Assembly: GCA_963969345.1 (NCBI GenBank)
Contig: OZ017766.1
Span: 11,284,001 to 11,348,000, forward strand
Source of the DNA: Turbatrix aceti
Taxonomy: Eukaryota; Nematoda; Chromadorea; Rhabditida; Panagrolaimidae
Direction of reading: 5' to 3'
Length of the DNA stretch: 64,000 bases
The notes below the pieces were generated by a model. That model was not told the DNA's origin and did not search any database. It was given only the letters and a program-made list of their open reading frames with translations. The translations under genes and the position numbers were made by a program. The number at the start of each line of letters is the position of its first letter. Positions within the stretch are counted from its first letter, which is position 1. Below are positions 44,174 through 54,724 of this stretch, piece by piece.

Positions 44174-45147
44174 ATGGAGGAGTTTAAAGATGTCAACGAA
44201 GTGCTTCCCAATCTAAGAATGGGTGACAGAATCGAAATCCAGGGATTTGCTTTAGGCTTGACAGTGAGTTCCCCGGTGTTTTTTTTTCATACTCTTATGT
44301 ACATAAATAGTAGTTCCATTTCAGCACTGGGCTCTCTTCGTCGAGATAGACAGCGACGGTGTTGCGTGGATCATTCACCTCTACCGATGGAATGACGAAG
44401 ACACTGAACACAAGGTACTCAACTTTTACAAAATTTAGATCTTAGGCCTTAGAATAAACCTAATAGTGACGCTTTTTCAGATCCAATACGACCGCCTAGA
44501 CGAAATCGCAAACGGCCGGAAGATACGGTACGACACACTGTCCGAACTACATAGAAAAGAATACTCTTGGGGTTTGTTAAAAACATTAAATCAAACAAAT
44601 AATGTGCCACAACCAAATAAACGCACGGGAGCCGATGTGATAAAGTATGCGGAGAAGAAGGTACGTAATATTCTTTATGTTTTCATTAATTTCCACATAA
44701 AATTAATCCAAAAATAATATGGAAATAATTTTAGCGACAAGAAGGCGTCGAGTATTCCTTGTTTTACTATAACGGCGAGCACTTTGTCAACGAATGCATC
44801 TATGGAGATGCGTACTCTGAGCAGGTTAGAATTTCAGTTTTATGGAAACAAAAATTATTTTCACAAATAATATTTACATACTACGTTCAATTTTTAGGCC
44901 GATATTAATTTTATAATATATCGTATCCGCAAGTGCCTGTACGGACGTTACATATCCGCAAGTGCCTTTTGCCGCAACCCTATCCAGAACACAATTGCAG
45001 TGAGCTTCACAATTTATAATTTTACAGTTTATAAACCTAAAAAAGATTTTGCAGAGCGGCTCAGCTAGCGGGGGAAACTCCCCCGACGCAACGTCGAAAA
45101 AGGAAGCTACCGATAAGTTTGGCGAAAAATTCCGGAGCTATTCGTAA
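44174..45147 (+). CDS. LRAT/PLAAT-like gene copy J, catalytic Cys replaced by Gly
   Basis: Exons 44174-44263 (MEEFKDVNEVLP), 44325-44414, 44481-44660, 44735-44824, 44898-44999 and 45055-45147 (TAA) encode 214 aa in phase zero. HWALFVEIDSDGVAWIIH is kept, but the nucleophile box reads YNGEHFVNECIYG: codon GGC at 44774-44776 instead of TGC, one base change. The rest of the frame is open, so this looks like a pseudo-enzyme or a very recent loss. The terminal exon starts like 6a (ADINFII...RKCLYG) but has lost its stop. It continues into an exon 6b-like end (QNTIA) and splices to the tail (SGSASGGNSPDATSKKEATDKF). Confidence 0.8.
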
Positions 45148-45496
45148 ATATGATTTTATTCATTCAAAACAAGTAATACAAATATTTTAGAGCCCCTTTT
45201 TGATTGAATTTCTACTCTGTTGCTCCAGTGCAGTGTTGCATTTTGTGAAATAAATAAATGCTCTTTTGTACTCTTGTAGGTATTTGAAATGTCAAATCAA
45301 ATAATTTTCAAATATCTGATATTTGTAGATAAATCTGATGAGCAGAACTATATGAAAATCCGAATTACATACGTAAATGATCTGTAATTTCAACTGATTT
45401 TGAGCTGATTTCTATTTACGTCAAAACCCTCAGATCTCGATATTTTGACGAGTGTGGTAAAAAAATTGCACTGAAGTGATCATTTTACGTCGGAAA
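45148..45496. other. non-coding 3' flank of copy J
   Basis: Inverted match to 36,366-36,690. It ends with the left GTCGGAAA duplication (45489-45496) of the h2 MITE. Confidence 0.45.
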
Positions 45497-45822
45497 CAAG
45501 GGTGTCAATCGGGCCGGGCCGGGCCTGATGGTGAGTCGGCCCGGCCCGGCGGCCCGGTTTTAAAAAAAATGAAAATTTTAGAACAAAATTTATTCAAAAC
45601 AGTCAAAAATGAACCAAAAACTTGCTCATTTTGAGTAATCCTCCCCCATTATGAATAACAACGTGTATTTTTACCTTTTCAACTCATATTTTTCGACAAA
45701 TTGAAAAAATTTTTGTAAATTTTGCTTCAATTTTACCCTTTGGTAAAAAGGCGGGCCGGGCCTTACCTCGAGCGGGCCGGGCCGGGCCGGGCCGACAAAA
45801 ATTCGGCCCGTTGACACCCTTG
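45497..45822. mobile_element. hAT-like MITE h2 (CGGGCC array), copy 2
   Basis: CAAGGGTGTCAATCGGGCC...CGGCCCGTTGACACCCTTG with an exact 8-bp duplication GTCGGAAA on both sides (45489-45496, 45823-45830). The empty site is at about 36,355 (inverted). CGGGCC arrays lie inside both ends; the middle is AT-rich. Confidence 0.9.
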
Positions 45823-45830
45823 GTCGGAAA

Positions 45831-46423
45831 CAAATCTGTGACGTTACAGATTTGTTCGCGATTTATTCACAAAAAACGCGAAAATGTGGAAACTGTGACG
45901 TTACAAATGGGGTTTGAAAAAAAGTACAAAAAAAAGGAGTTTGGAGAAAATTTTTATTCTCTTGTTACCCCAAAATATTGTCGGCACATCGGGCCCGATT
46001 TCTTTTCGAATTTCTTTTTTAGTTTCCTTTCCAATGTCTTTTTAAATTTCTTTTTTTAAGTCTCTTGAAGTCATTTCAAGTTTCTAACATACATATGTAA
46101 GTCAAAAAAAAATCATTATCACTTTCAAAAAGTCAAAATTCCTTTTTATTCCATTTTGAAACTTGATATTTTTTAAAAAGGAATAGAAAAAGTCTTGTGA
46201 GGCCCTTCGCTCAAAAGAATGCTGGTATAATAGCGAACCGAACACGTCTATCTGTAGCACAAGTGATGATATTGAAATACAGCATCGTCCACTTTTTTTG
46301 AACCCAGCTAAACAAGTTAAATCTCGACATTGAATCATTTTTTCCATATTTGCACGTTGTCCAGAATGCGCGAGAGCGTGACAACAAAACAAAAAAAAAG
46401 TGATAACGAAAGTCCTTCGAATA
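45831..46423. repeat. block RB, copy 3
   Basis: As 20,041-20,610. Non-coding. Confidence 0.5.
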
Positions 46424-46548
46424 TGTACATACAACACTACAATGAACAGTCAGAAGGTGATGAAGATGATGATGGCGACTCGTACGTAGAGGGGCCCATC
46501 CGGAACGGATGTCATTGCGATACGTGCACCCTGAGTTCGCAGCTCTGA
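46424..46548 (+). CDS. possible small acidic, Cys-containing peptide
   Basis: ATG MYIQHYNEQSEGDEDDDGD...RNGCHCDTCTLSSQL stop, about 41 aa, in a stretch (46,430-46,620) unlike the surrounding RB repeat and with higher GC. The acidic run followed by CHCDTC is compositionally striking, but there is no splice, paralogue or promoter evidence in the window. It could be an exon of a larger lost gene. Confidence 0.25.
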
Positions 46549-47011
46549 TAGGGGACGGGACGTGTTTTTGGTGTGGTGTCGTTTTGATTGGAGCGCCGCA
46601 CACCACTGGGCCACCCGCGCCCTCAATCACATTTTAATGTCCAAAATCGAATAATGTTCCATTTATGATTTACATTTAACATACAATCTTACCATACAAA
46701 ATGTCGAGATTCAACGTTGTCAATACTGAGCAGCAGAGATGGCGGATCAGATCATTTTTTCATGATCTGAACTGGATTATCTGCTATCTGATCTGATCTA
46801 ATTTGACTCGACCCAGTCCAAAATCTCGGAATTTAGGGTTCAGATTCCCGAGAACACTGGTATCGACGCGATAAAAATGAAAAATAAATTGTATTTTGTT
46901 GAGAACTATCGTATTCTTCGAAAAGCCAGCAATGCGGACGTGTTTGAAGTTGTAAAATTTTAAATTTCTATTGATCTGATCTGAATTATAATTTCGGTCA
47001 TTGCTTTTTGA
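46549..47011. repeat. repeat-derived, with GATCTGATC-array remnant
   Basis: 46,738-46,805 is an array of GATCTGATC/GATCAGATC motifs resembling the subterminal arrays of hAT-like MITEs. 46,905-47,011 matches 28,288-28,385. No gene. Confidence 0.45.
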
Positions 47012-47178
47012 TGTTACGCAGATCTTAAGACCGCGATACGTCGTAGCTCCGCCCCGCACTACTCGTGCGATGGCGCCCGCACTCTCTCAATAGGAGTCGA
47101 AGATCGGGCTAGTGTTGAGTCGTACATGTCTCTCCGGGAATAAACAGGACACAGAAATACCGCTACACTTTGGCAACA
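47012..47178. mobile_element. short solo-LTR-like element L2
   Basis: TGTTACGCAG...TTTGGCAACA (TGTT/AACA ends), flanked by TTGA (47008-47011, 47179-47182), with an AATAAA signal near the 3' end. The uninterrupted site GCTTTTTGAAAAGC is at 28,380-28,393. Confidence 0.65.
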
Positions 47179-47394
47179 TTGAAAAGCAATTAATTGACGG
47201 AGTCGTTTACAAAGTTGCCAACTCGGCTGTTGGCAACTATGTAGCGCCGAAAATTATTTGATTTGACATTCAAAATACCTACAGAAATACAAAACATCAT
47301 TAATTTATTACACAAAAAGCAACAAAGTAGAAATTCAATCAAAAAGGGGCTCTAAAATATTTGTATTTCTTGATTTGATTGAATAAAATCATAT

Positions 47395-48538
47395 TTACGA
47401 ATTGCTCTTGAATTTTTCGCCGAACTTATCGGTAGCTTCCTTTTTCGACGTTTTGTCGGGGGAGTTTACCATGTCGCTGCTGCTAGCTGAGCCGCCCTGC
47501 AAAATCTATTTTAGTTAAACTATGAAATTATAAATTGTGAAGCTCACGGCAATTGCGAGGATGAGAGACTCGAACCAATTCATGATATCTGGTGTGTTAT
47601 AATACAAACATTGTGCAAATATAAAAAAAAATTTTTGGTACGAATGCTGACTTTACAGCTGACAATAAAAAACACACTTATTTCTCAATAAAAAACGTTT
47701 TATTTATTTTCCGCACAGGTACTTATGGATACGTAGACATGATTCGAAAAATTGCCAAGTTTTCCTAATCAGATATCTTATAACATGAATGCAGGAAATG
47801 TCGGCCTAAAAATTGAACGTCGTATGTAAATATTATTTGTGAAAAGTAAGTTTTGTTTCCATAAAACTGAAATTCTAACCTGCTCAGAGTACGCATCTCC
47901 ATAGATGCATTCGTTGACAAAGTGCTCGCAGTTGTAGTCAAACAAGGAATACTCGACGCCTTCTTGTCGCTAAAATTATTTCCATATTATTTTTGGATTA
48001 ATTTTATGTGGAAATTAATGAAAACATAAAGAATATTACGTACCTTCTTCTCCGCATACTTTATCACATCGGCTCCCGTGCGTTTTCTTGATTGTGGCAC
48101 ATTATTTGTTTGATTTAATGTTTTTAACCAACCCCAAGAGTATTTGTTTCTTGGGATTGGTAGTTCGTACCTTGGTGTGTCGTACCTTATCTTCCGGCCG
48201 TTTGCGATTTCGTCTAGGCGGTCGTATTGGATCTGAAAAAGCGTCACTATTAGGTTTATTCTAAGGCCAAGGATTTTAATTTTGTAAAAGTGAGTACCTT
48301 GTGTTCAGTGTTTTGGTCATTCCATCGGTAGAGGTGAATGATCCACGCAACACCGTCGCTGTCTATCTCGACGAAGAGAGCCCAGTGCTGAAATAAAATT
48401 ACTATTTATGTACATAAGAGTATGAAAAAAAAACACCGGGGAACTCACTGTCAAGCCTAAAGCAAATCCCTGGATTTCGATTCTGTCACCCATTTTTAGA
48501 TAGGGAAGCACTTCGTTGACATCTTTAAACTCCTGCAT
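47395..48538 (-). CDS. LRAT/PLAAT-like gene copy I, intact
   Basis: Exons 48449-48538 (ATG), 48298-48387, 48044-48232 and 47880-47969, then alternative 6a 47704-47805 (TAA, 186 aa) or 6b 47548-47646 plus tail 47395-47496 (219 aa). The coding sequence matches H with the 63-codon exon 3. The HWALFVEID / WIIH / NCEHFVNECIYG boxes are intact. Intron 1 and everything upstream match copy C rather than H (TTTATGTACATAAGAG), so I is a recent H/C mosaic with a switch at about 48,390-48,420. Same predicted function as H. Confidence 0.85.
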
Positions 48539-48950
48539 TTTGGAAGGGAACAAATTGTAAACGAAGATCTGTCCTTGAAAAAATAAATCTGAAATAGGTA
48601 ATTAAATTTTGGAGTGCGATAGCAAAAAAGACTCTATTGGACCGCAGAAACTTTTTGAACGAGTTGGATTACATCAGAATCAGGGTCAGTGTCATGAATT
48701 TCATGCATAAGAAGACTGGTACAAAACGTGCGGCAACAAGATCTTTTGTAGCATGTCATGAGCGTCTATATCGAAATTCTTTACCCCCCTCGTCCTGCTC
48801 ACTGATAAGAACGCTGAATCTCAATATTGTGTTTTTTGTATACTACCTGCACGTTTTTCAGAAATTTCGAGAACTTGTAAAATTATAATGAAAATACAAA
48901 CAACACGACATTCAGGCAATTGAAGACTTACAAAAGCAACACATTAGCTT
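48539..48950 (-). promoter_or_regulatory. promoter of LRAT copy I
   Basis: Forward CACTGATAAG at 48800-48809; sequence as in copy C. Confidence 0.6.
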
Positions 48951-49665
48951 TATGCAAACTTCGAAAATATTGAACTTCGAATTTATTGAACTTGAATTAC
49001 AAAGTTCAATTGAAGCAAACTGGGGGAGGGCGCGTGCGCATTGCAAGTAAAATAAATTCAGATTTGAAAGTTCCAAAAAAAATTAAAAAAAACAACATCT
49101 GAAAAATTTGTTAAAAATCGTTAGTAAAATTAATTGAAAACTCCAAAGATTTTAGATGTATACCATAACTTTAGATCACAAATGAAAATTTAATTTGAAG
49201 TCTGTATCGAAATATTCAGTTTTTTTTTCGGCATTTTGAAGATCTGTGGATTTTCTCTCCATACCCTAGTCGATTTTTATAAAAATTTGTCTCAAATTTC
49301 TAAAACATCTTTTTTAATCCAACACGAAACAAATCTGTAGAATTTTTTAATCTGTAGAAATTTTTTTCTGAATAGTTGGGATACAGACTTTTTTTTATAA
49401 ACTTTGTATTTTTTTTATAAAATTTGTCTCGATGTTTATTAAAATTTGTTTCAAATTTCCAGAACATCGATCAAGTTGCTTCAATTAATTTTACAATAAC
49501 TATACTAACAAATTTTTAACAAATTTTTCATATGTTGTTAAAGTTTAAAAACTTTTTTAAATTTTTTTGAAACTTTAATTTATTTTATTTGCAATACGCA
49601 CGACCCTCTTTTGTAATTCAAGTTCAATAAATTCGAAGTTCAATATTTTCGAAGTTTCGACACTG
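48951..49665. repeat. TTCGAA-motif inverted-repeat unit without T3
   Basis: Same unit as 15,911-17,615 minus the T3 insertion. No gene. Confidence 0.55.
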
Positions 49666-49895
49666 AACGGTCTTGTCCTCGTCTCCTCCTTTGTTAGGGA
49701 GAAGAGAGATTCAGCGCTCTTATCAATGTGCAAAAGAACAAACAGTAGAATATCGAAAAGGGGGTGATATGGCATTTCGATATCGGACAGCTAATAAAAG
49801 GGCGCTAACATCAGTCCCACATCAGTCGTTAGTATATCAGAGAAGTACCCCTGTGCTTAGTTACCAATATTTCTGTTTTTTTTTTAAATTACATA
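49666..49895 (+). promoter_or_regulatory. promoter of LRAT copy F
   Basis: CTTATCAATG at about 49,719-49,728, CATTTCGATATCGG, and AATAAAAGGG in the TATA position. Confidence 0.6.
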
Positions 49896-50960
49896 ATGTC
49901 TTCTTCTTCTTCTGGTTCTCGAAAGGGTTGTCACTCTATTACTGATGTGTTACCTAAACTTAAGATTGGTGATCGAATCATAATCGTAGACAAATTTGAT
50001 GTGAGTTCGAGGCGTTTCCCCTTTCCTTTTGTAGCTCTATTTCAGCACTACGCCATCTTTGTTGAGATAGACGAGGACGGCGTTGCTTGGATCATTCATC
50101 TCTACAAATGGGACGATGATGCGGAATACAAGGTAATTAACCTTTAGTCTATAAAATTATATACTAAATTGCAAATAAAATAGTCATTCCATTTCAGATT
50201 CAATACGACCCACTGGACAAAGTTGCGAACGGCCGAGAGATTCGGATCGATACCCCGCCTGTGCTAAGTCGTCGAATTGTTTTATTATTTCCATTAAAAC
50301 GCCCCCAAATACGCACCGGAGCCGATGTCATTAAGTATGCGGAGAAAAAGGTGAGTTATACTCTTTACTTTTTTTTATCAATTTTTATATTACAATTAGT
50401 GTTCCGCTTTTGACAAAAATCAACTTCGACATTCGAAGTCGATTCTTTCGACTCTGAAAGTCGACTCCCGACTTCCAGAATCGATTCTTGACTCCGAATC
50501 AATAAACGCCTAAAAACTGCATGCGTGCTTTTATCTTTAACGACTTTTTTTACAAAATCAAAAATACGGCACAAAAAATGGCTATAAAAGTGTATTTTTT
50601 TCAAAAAAAAAATTGTCGTCAAAGAATCGACTCCAAGTGGTCAAAGAGTCATTTTGTAAAAATCGACTCTCGACACTAACTCTGCCTCTCAACTCTCAGA
50701 GTCAGAGTCAGAGTCAAAAAATTGACTCCATGTCGGAATCGCGGAACACTGACTACAAACCAATAATAATATAGTGATAATTCTAGCGACAAGAAGGCGT
50801 CGAGTATTCTTTGTTTTACTATAACTGCGAGCACTTTGTCAACGAATGCATCTATGGAGATGCGTCATCTAAGCAGGTTAAAATACATTTTTTTTATATG
50901 AGATTTTAATATTTTTATTTTGTGTATTTTTAGGTCGCTCAATGGTTGTTGAGTTTTTGA
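49896..50960 (+). CDS. LRAT/PLAAT-like gene copy F (subfamily 2), shortened C-terminus
   Basis: Exons 49896-50000, 50046-50132, 50198-50350, 50787-50876 and 50934-50960 give 153 aa. Landmarks: MSSSSSGSRKGCHSITDVLP, GDRIIIV, HYAIFVEIDEDGVAWIIH, RTGADVIKYAEKK, YNCEHFVNECIYG. The last exon reads VAQWLLSF and stops at TGA immediately before the L1 LTR, instead of the 29-residue hydrophobic tail of D and E. The stop overlaps the TTGA target site. The catalytic residues are complete, so it could be a soluble variant if expressed. Confidence 0.82.
50397..50751. mobile_element. hAT-like MITE h1 in intron 3 of copy F
   Basis: Left end decayed to TAGTGTTCCGC, right end GCGGAACACTG. Left ATTACAAT kept, right ACTACAAA. 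Orthologous to the D and E insertions. Confidence 0.8.
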
Positions 50961-51226
50961 TGTAGCGCCCAAAGATTGCATCTTATGCGATCTGTCCGCG
51001 CTACTCGATTGCCCCGTCCCTGACCAAGTCGCTGCGGCAGGCAATCTTGTCAATCCTTGGTCCCCCCCATCCGGGGTGCCCGCTCCCTATTATTTGTCTC
51101 TTAGCTTGTGAGCCTCAATAAACGTTTGTATGCATGTTTTACAAGACGGAGTACCAGTAGAACTTGGGAAAGGTATCTTGTAGCGCCCTGCGGAACTATA
51201 TACTATATGTATCGAGTAACGCTACA
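50961..51226. mobile_element. solo-LTR-like element L1, copy 2
   Basis: TGTAGCGCCC...AACGCTACA with TTGA at 50957-50960 and 51227-51230. It lacks the 21-bp extra piece of copy 1. Confidence 0.65.
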
Positions 51227-51304
51227 TTGAATTAGATTTGTATACAAACTTAAATTTCTCAATGTAGAAAATATGTATTTCGCAAATCTATATCTATACG
51301 GAAT

Positions 51305-52216
51305 CAGGAAGAAATTCTGACCGGGCCGAGACTCAAGGCTGAGCCCAATAGCATTATTCGAGTTTTTCAACAGTTTGGAACGACCAAGAAAGCTTACCAC
51401 ACGTCGACAAGGGCGACAACTTACAAGCCAAGGCCCGCGATTGTGATCACGTAAGTTTTTTTTAAATTTTTTAATGTGTTAATTTATAAATTTATAAATT
51501 AAAAAAAATTAAAAATTTGAAAAAAATTTTAAATTTAGAAAATTTTAAAATTAAAAAATTTTAAATTAAAAAAAATTTTTATTTTTTAAATTTTTTTATC
51601 AAATTGACGCAAAAAAAACTGAAAAAAGTTTGTTTGTTTTTATGCGTTACGAAAATTTCAAAAATTTTCAGAACCCCTAGCCCCCGTCCTAAAAGCCGGG
51701 TGCCAACTACCAACGACCGCGATCTGTTTGACGAAGTCAAACCCAACGGAAACACCGCTCCGATACCCGCCGACACAGATGACTACCTCACAGACGAGGA
51801 AGTTCAGTCAGAAAAAGTCTTTCCGACATCACTGAAAGGAACTTCACAATTGACGAGAATTGAAAAGACTGGATCAGTCGCGTCGAGTAAGGCCGTGCCG
51901 AGTGTCCGTGCCCGAGCTCTGGACGTCGTCACGGCACCGAAAGCGAGGCCTGATCGCAATGGATGGGCGGTGAGTTTTTATTTTGTTTTTACATACCAAT
52001 TTTATGTTAGTGATTTCAGAATCGGATACTCGCTGCTGTTCAAGGTTAGACAGATTTTGTCATACATGTCATTTTGTAAATTTGTCGGTGTATATGTACC
52101 TTTTTAATAAATGGCCTATGTTTGAACTTTCGAATGACTGTTTACAGCGTATGCAACAAAATATTTATGTAGATTCAATCAAAGAGGGGCTCAAAAATAT
52201 TTGTATTTCTCGATTT
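51305..52216 (+). pseudogene. gene fragment U, copy 2 (5'-truncated)
   Basis: Segments 51305-51450 (end of exon 1, donor GTAAG), 51672-51969 and 52020-52044, plus a last exon from 52148. Same protein as 5,893-6,847 with few changes. Exon 1 begins abruptly at CAGGAAGAAATTC, the boundary of the 4-kb duplication. Confidence 0.5.
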
Positions 52217-52234
52217 GATTGAATAAAATCATAT

Positions 52235-53354
52235 TTACGAATTGCTCTTGAATTTTTCGCCGAACTTATCGGTAGCTTCCTTTTTCGACGTTGCGTCGGG
52301 GGAGTTTTCCATGTCGCTGCTGCTAGCTGAGCCGCCCTGCAAAATCAATTTTAGTTAAACTAAGAAATTATAAATTGTGAAGCTCACGGCAATTGCGAGG
52401 ATGAGAGACTCGAACCAATTCATGATATCTGGTGTGTTATAATACAAACATTGTGCAAATATAAAAAAAAATTTTTGGTACGAATGCTGACTTTACAGCT
52501 GACAATAAAAAACACACTTATTTCTCAATAAAAAACGTTTTATTTATTTTCCGCACAGGTACTTATGGATACGTAGACATATGATTCGAAAAAATTTCCA
52601 AGTTTTCCTAATCAGATATCTTATAACATGAATGCAGGAAATGTCGGCCTAAAAATTGAACGTAGTATGTAAATATTATTTATAAAAATATGTAAGTTTT
52701 GTTTCCATAAAACTGAAATTCTAACCTGCTCAGAATACGCATCCTCATAGATGCATTCGTTGACAAAGTGCTCGCAGTTGTAGTCAAACAAGGAATACTC
52801 GACGCCTTCTTGTCGCTAAAATTATTTCCATATTATTTTTGGATTAATTATAGAAATTAATGAAAACATAAGGAATATTACTTGCCTTCTTCTCCGCATA
52901 TTTTATCACATCGGCTCCCGAGCGTATGTTTCGTTTCGGAGTTAATTTTTGTAAAAAACCCCAAAAATATATTTTTCTATGTAGTTCGGACGGTGTGTTG
53001 TTTCGTATCTTCCGGCCGTTTGCGATTTCGTCTAGGCGGTCGTATTGGATCTGAAAAAGCGTCAACATTATGTTTTTTCTAAACCCTAGGATTTAAATTT
53101 TGTAAAAGTTGAGTACCTTGTGTTCAGTGTTTTGGTCATTCCATCGGTAGAGGTGAATGATCCACGCCACATCGTTGCTGTCTTTCTCGACGAAGAGAGC
53201 CCAGTGCTGAAATGAAACTACTATTTATGTAACAATATGAAAAATAAAACACCGGGGAACTCACTGTCAAGCCTAAAGCAAATCCTTGGATTTCGATTCT
53301 GTCACCCATTCTTAGATTGGGAAGCACTTCGTTGACATCTTTAAACTCCTGCAT
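52235..53354 (-). CDS. LRAT/PLAAT-like gene copy K, intact
   Basis: Exons 53265-53354 (ATG), 53117-53206, 52886-53050 and 52726-52815, then 6a 52544-52648 (TAA; 179 aa) or 6b 52388-52486 plus tail 52235-52336 (211 aa). It is the duplicate of B but has a sense codon (GAC) where B has TAA, so the NCEHFVNECIYE box is translated. HWALFVEKDSNDVAWIIH is kept. The intron after exon 3 uses a GC donor (AAG|gcaagt), shared with B and C. Predicted thiol acyltransferase/phospholipase-type protein. Confidence 0.84.
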
Positions 53355-53775
53355 TTTGGAAGGGAACAAACTGTAAACGAAGATCTGTCCTTGAAAAAAT
53401 AAATCTAAAATAGGTAATTAAATTTTGGAGTGCGATAGCAAAAAAGACTCTATTGGACCGCAGAAACTTTTTGAACGAGTTGGATCACATCAGAATCAGG
53501 GTCAGTGTCATGAATTTCATGCATAAGAAGACTGGTACAAAACGTGCGGCAACAAGCTCTTTTATAGCAGTCTGTCATTAGCGTCGATATCGAAATGCTA
53601 TACCCCCCTCCTACTGCTCACTGATAAGAACGCTGAATCTCAATATTGTGTTTTTTGTATACTACCTGCACGTTTTTCAGAAATTTCGAGAACTTGTAAA
53701 ATTATAATGAAAATACAAACAACACGACATTCAGGCAATTGAAGACTTACAAAAGCAACACATGAGCTGTATGCA
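53355..53775 (-). promoter_or_regulatory. promoter of LRAT copy K
   Basis: Intact TATA (forward CTTTTATAG, 53560-53568) and CACTGATAAG (53619-53628). The patch 53,555-53,615 matches G/J rather than its twin B, indicating conversion. Confidence 0.65.
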
Positions 53776-54515
53776 ATAAAGGAATTCTTTTAATAAAAAA
53801 TGTTGTTTTTTAAAATTTTCGTAGAACTTTATTTGTCATTTCAAGATTCGTATGATTCGATCTGTCATTCAATACGCAATCTGGAGCTTCTGATAAGTAT
53901 GAACTTCTACAAGTATACAAAAAAACTGAATATTGAGATTTGGCGCGCTTATCAGTGTGCAAAAAGCGGTGGAGAGTACTGCATTTCGATCAGGGTTTAG
54001 CGAACAGCCCGTTATTTTGTTCTCGAAGAAACACGAACAATTTTTCAACATTGTTTGAAAAACAGAACTAACGCGATCAATTTTGACCTTGTTCGCGAAC
54101 GCAAACGAACATAAAATAAATTATTTTCATAATTTGTGCAAAATTTTGTATCAATGAGTAGAAAATCGAAAATTTGGCCAGTCCATTTATATCGTTTTTG
54201 ATACCAGTATTTCTACACCTTTTATTGGCTAAGTATTTATTTATTTATTTCACCATTACTCAGTGGTTAGTTATCATTAGACCAGATGTTAGGAGGCACA
54301 AATGATGTCCACGTGGGCGTAAATGTCTCAATTCGAGATTTCGAAATTTCCTTTTCCCAAATTTTATGCATGTTGTTTGACTTTTTTTTTAACATTGACA
54401 TTTTTCTAGGTTTTTGTTTGTTTCATCTGTTCGGAAAATTTTGCTTTGTTCGCGAAGGAACGCGAACAAAAAAAATTTTGAATCAATTTGTTCGCGAACG
54501 AACACAAACGAACAC
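53776..54515. repeat. orphan promoter and GTTCGCGAAC region, copy 3
   Basis: Same as 9,467-10,207: CTTATCAGTG at about 53,948, GTTCGCGAAC clusters at 54,090 and 54,450. Empty of the 8,404 element and of h5. Confidence 0.5.
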
Positions 54516-54724
54516 ATTCTCAGAATTTTTCATAACCAACGTAGCACGGGGCACTATTTTTTATGAAAAACACTTCTGAAGCCGAGTCTCGTGAATTCGA
54601 ATTTTATAAAATAAAATATCGCGGCTTTGGGCCTTTCCCCCGAAGGCCTGCAACTCTGACTCAAAACATTTGAAAGTGTCAAAATGATGTGTCCTCGATC
54701 CTAAATCGGCTCGCAGAGTGTCTG
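54516..54724. mobile_element. T1 terminal fragment, copy 3
   Basis: As 10,208-10,415, same left junction. Confidence 0.65.
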
